A stretch of 28,086 bases of DNA from a virus: the IMG/VR virus record IMGVR_UViG_3300045282_000126, positions 1 through 28,086 of that record. One strand, given 5' to 3'. The translations under genes and the position numbers were made by a program. Of the stretch, positions 27,047 through 28,086 are shown one piece after another; the first letter of the stretch is position 1; every line of letters starts with the position of its first letter. The notes beneath the pieces are model-generated. The model saw only the letters and a list, made by a program, of their open reading frames with translations. It did no database searches and was not told where the DNA came from.

Positions 27047-27332
27047 GCTGGGCCTCCTTTAGGGCCTGGAGGGCCTCAGGAGGCAACTTTCCCACCTTCT
27101 GGGTGGTGTTGAGGATCTCCGTAAGCTTCTTAAACTTTACCAATTCCTCATAGCAGCGAAGACAATAGCCGGGGGCAGTAGTAGGACGAGCACACGCCTC
27201 CTCGTACTTCCACTCATCAAAGGTATATTTGGCAGCAGCGTCGGCCACCAGATCCTTGTTAGTGGTGCACGAACAAAGAGAAGCCGCCATTACGGCGGCT
27301 ACAATTAGGGGTTTGACGAAATTACGGCGCAT
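27021..27332 (-). CDS. Lipoprotein, possible outer-membrane spanin
   Basis: A 103-residue protein with a lipoprotein signal peptide: MRRNFVKPLIVAAVMAASLCSC, with lipobox L19-C20-S21-C22 and C22 as the likely lipidated residue. The mature part has a Cys pair (YCLRC) and helices (LVKFKKLTEILNTTQKV). Placement directly after a holin suggests an o-spanin (Rz1-like) role in outer-membrane disruption, although it is larger than Rz1. If correct, the host is diderm. It overlaps the holin gene by 11 nt. Confidence 0.7.
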   Translation of the reverse strand: MRRNFVKPLIVAAVMAASLCSCTTNKDLVADAAAKYTFDEWKYEEACARPTTAPGYCLRCYEELVKFKKLTEILNTTQKVGKLPPEALQALKEAQLGLDSACR

Positions 27333-27549
27333 CCGGAGGTTTACCTACCAAATCCCTGTCTGATGGAGACGTGAAATAGGCCGCTAGTCCGGAAAGCACC
27401 GTGGTAAAGGCAGCGGCCACTTCCGCTGGCATGGGGCTTTTGACGAATACGGTCGCATTCAGAACCCAGACGATGATGGTTGCACTTGAGCCAGCAATTG
27501 CACCGGCTATGACCTTTCTAGTCGGTGACGGTGAACTCTGGTCAGGCAT
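27322..27549 (-). CDS. Holin
   Basis: A 75-residue protein with two membrane spans, AGAIAGSSATIIVWVLNATVF (14-34) and AEVAAAFTTVLSGLAAYFT (42-60), joined by a short loop containing a Pro-Met-Pro. The opening SPTRKVIAGAIAG matches a common phage holin type. It should form holes in the inner membrane at the end of infection. It is coupled by TAATG to the upstream small gene and followed by the lipoprotein. Confidence 0.85.
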   Translation of the reverse strand: MPDQSSPSPTRKVIAGAIAGSSATIIVWVLNATVFVKSPMPAEVAAAFTTVLSGLAAYFTSPSDRDLVGKPPDAP

Positions 27550-27752
27550 TAGTCTCTGATGTCTTCTGCAACCTTATCAATGAACGGCAGAAGGTCGCTA
27601 CCAATAAGATCCACAACGGCCTTAAAGTCCGCAGCCTTACGGGGGCGTTCGGGCGTCACCGGAGGAAGTGCAGTAACCGCAACAAGAATCTTCGATCCTA
27701 GACCCAACGCAGCCAACGCGTCATCAATCTTTTCGGCATTATCCAAAGGCAT
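27549..27752 (-). CDS. Small protein preceding holin (67 aa)
   Basis: A 67-residue protein starting MPLDNAEKIDDALAALG. It has a weakly hydrophobic middle (GSKILVAVTALPPV) and a C-terminal amphipathic helix (FKAVVDLIGSDLLPFIDKVAEDI). ATG 27752 follows TAGGAG. No family recognised. It could regulate the holin, but only position supports that. Confidence 0.7.
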   Translation of the reverse strand: MPLDNAEKIDDALAALGLGSKILVAVTALPPVTPERPRKAADFKAVVDLIGSDLLPFIDKVAEDIRD

Positions 27753-27780
27753 TGTTATTTACTCCTAGACACATTGTACC

Positions 27781-28086
27781 TTATGGTGGTAGACATGGAA
27801 CGTCGTTGAACATTCCGGCACACTTTGGAGGCACGTAAGATGTACCATGCACTGCTCTTAGTATGAAGATCGCAATCTGTGCCCTCGTAACCGGATTGTT
27901 CGGACAATAGAGCGGAGGATTAGTAGAGCACCCGGCACTAAATCCCTCTCTCGCGAATTGCTCAATCCAGTCAGCATCAATTCCACCAGATGGAATAGGA
28001 GTTGGGGCTGGCGTTGGCACGGGGGTTGGAGTTGGGGTCAAACAATGCCACTTATTAACCCATGCTATGCGGACCGGATAGGGAAT
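27781..28086 (-). CDS. SLH-like C-terminus of a larger surface/tail protein (5' end outside window)
   Basis: The reverse frame is open from the window edge to TAA at 27781, giving 101 residues of a longer protein. After a Pro-Thr linker (TPTPTPVPTPAPTPIP) comes ADWIEQFAREGFSAGCSTN, YCPNNPVTRAQIAIFILRAV and a final CAGMFNDVPC. This is the S-layer-homology-like repeat with paired cysteines that I know from surface proteins of Acidobacteriota and related bacteria. In a phage it is most likely the end of a tail-fibre or receptor-binding protein, possibly acquired from a host. Confidence 0.7.
   Translation of the reverse strand: MPYPVRIAWVNKWHCLTPTPTPVPTPAPTPIPSGGIDADWIEQFAREGFSAGCSTNPPLYCPNNPVTRAQIAIFILRAVHGTSYVPPKCAGMFNDVPCLPP

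Noticed and set aside
1-28086. CRISPR array, reverse transcriptase/diversity-generating element, integrase or insertion sequence
   Set aside because: No regularly spaced repeats, no reverse-transcriptase or transposase/integrase motifs and no terminal inverted repeats with duplicated targets were found by eye.

Overview
The window reads as part of a tailed, podovirus-like bacteriophage genome, probably virulent and taken from an environmental sample. The phage assignment rests on a leftward late block with both terminase subunits, portal, scaffold-like protein, an N4-gp56-type major capsid protein and a head-tail adaptor. No integrase, repressor or attachment site is visible. A lipoprotein signal peptide in the lysis block and an S-layer-homology-like module at the right end suggest a diderm host. 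That module resembles surface proteins of Acidobacteriota-type bacteria, so the host assignment is inference. Both window edges cut minus-strand genes, so the late (tail) region continues outside on each side. If the genome is circular, the missing part is probably the tail module.

Layout. (1) 1-12116, leftward: small early-position genes, a helix-turn-helix protein and small terminase (9531-10398), large terminase (8158-9531), a Cys-rich protein, portal (5840-7861), four small unknowns, scaffold-like protein, capsid (2762-3703), a beta-rich decoration-like protein, a C2H2 zinc-finger protein, adaptor (581-1654) and a truncated structural gene. Two small plus-strand genes (10397-11039) sit inside this block. 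(2) 12117-13185: about 1.07 kb without a convincing gene, between divergent gene sets. It holds DnaA-box matches, AT-rich palindromes, an array of hairpins and terminator-like stems, and is a candidate origin/control region. (3) 13186-25623, rightward: about 33 mostly small genes, many coupled by ATGA or GTGA overlaps. Recognisable are a classical AAA+ ATPase (17941-19404), an ERF single-strand annealing protein (20081-20800), a PD-(D/E)XK exonuclease apparently starting at CTG (21435-22064), a second PD-(D/E)XK-like nuclease (23713-24270), a MerR/excisionase-type HTH protein, Cys/His zinc-binding miniproteins and single-span membrane proteins. A GC-richer patch (15993-17355) looks imported. 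(4) 25475-28086, leftward: SLH-like C-terminus, small protein, holin, lipoprotein, coiled-coil membrane protein and a DEDD 3'-5' exonuclease.

How it works together. The rightward block appears to supply recombination-type DNA metabolism (ERF plus exonuclease) and host-takeover miniproteins. The leftward blocks supply packaging, head assembly and lysis. Recurrent signals not explained by gene content are long out-of-frame overlaps on the same strand, nearly all in +1 phase, ribosome-binding sites set in hairpin loops before two structural genes, a 12-bp element repeated before two rightward gene groups, and a folded RNA candidate at 13947-14079.
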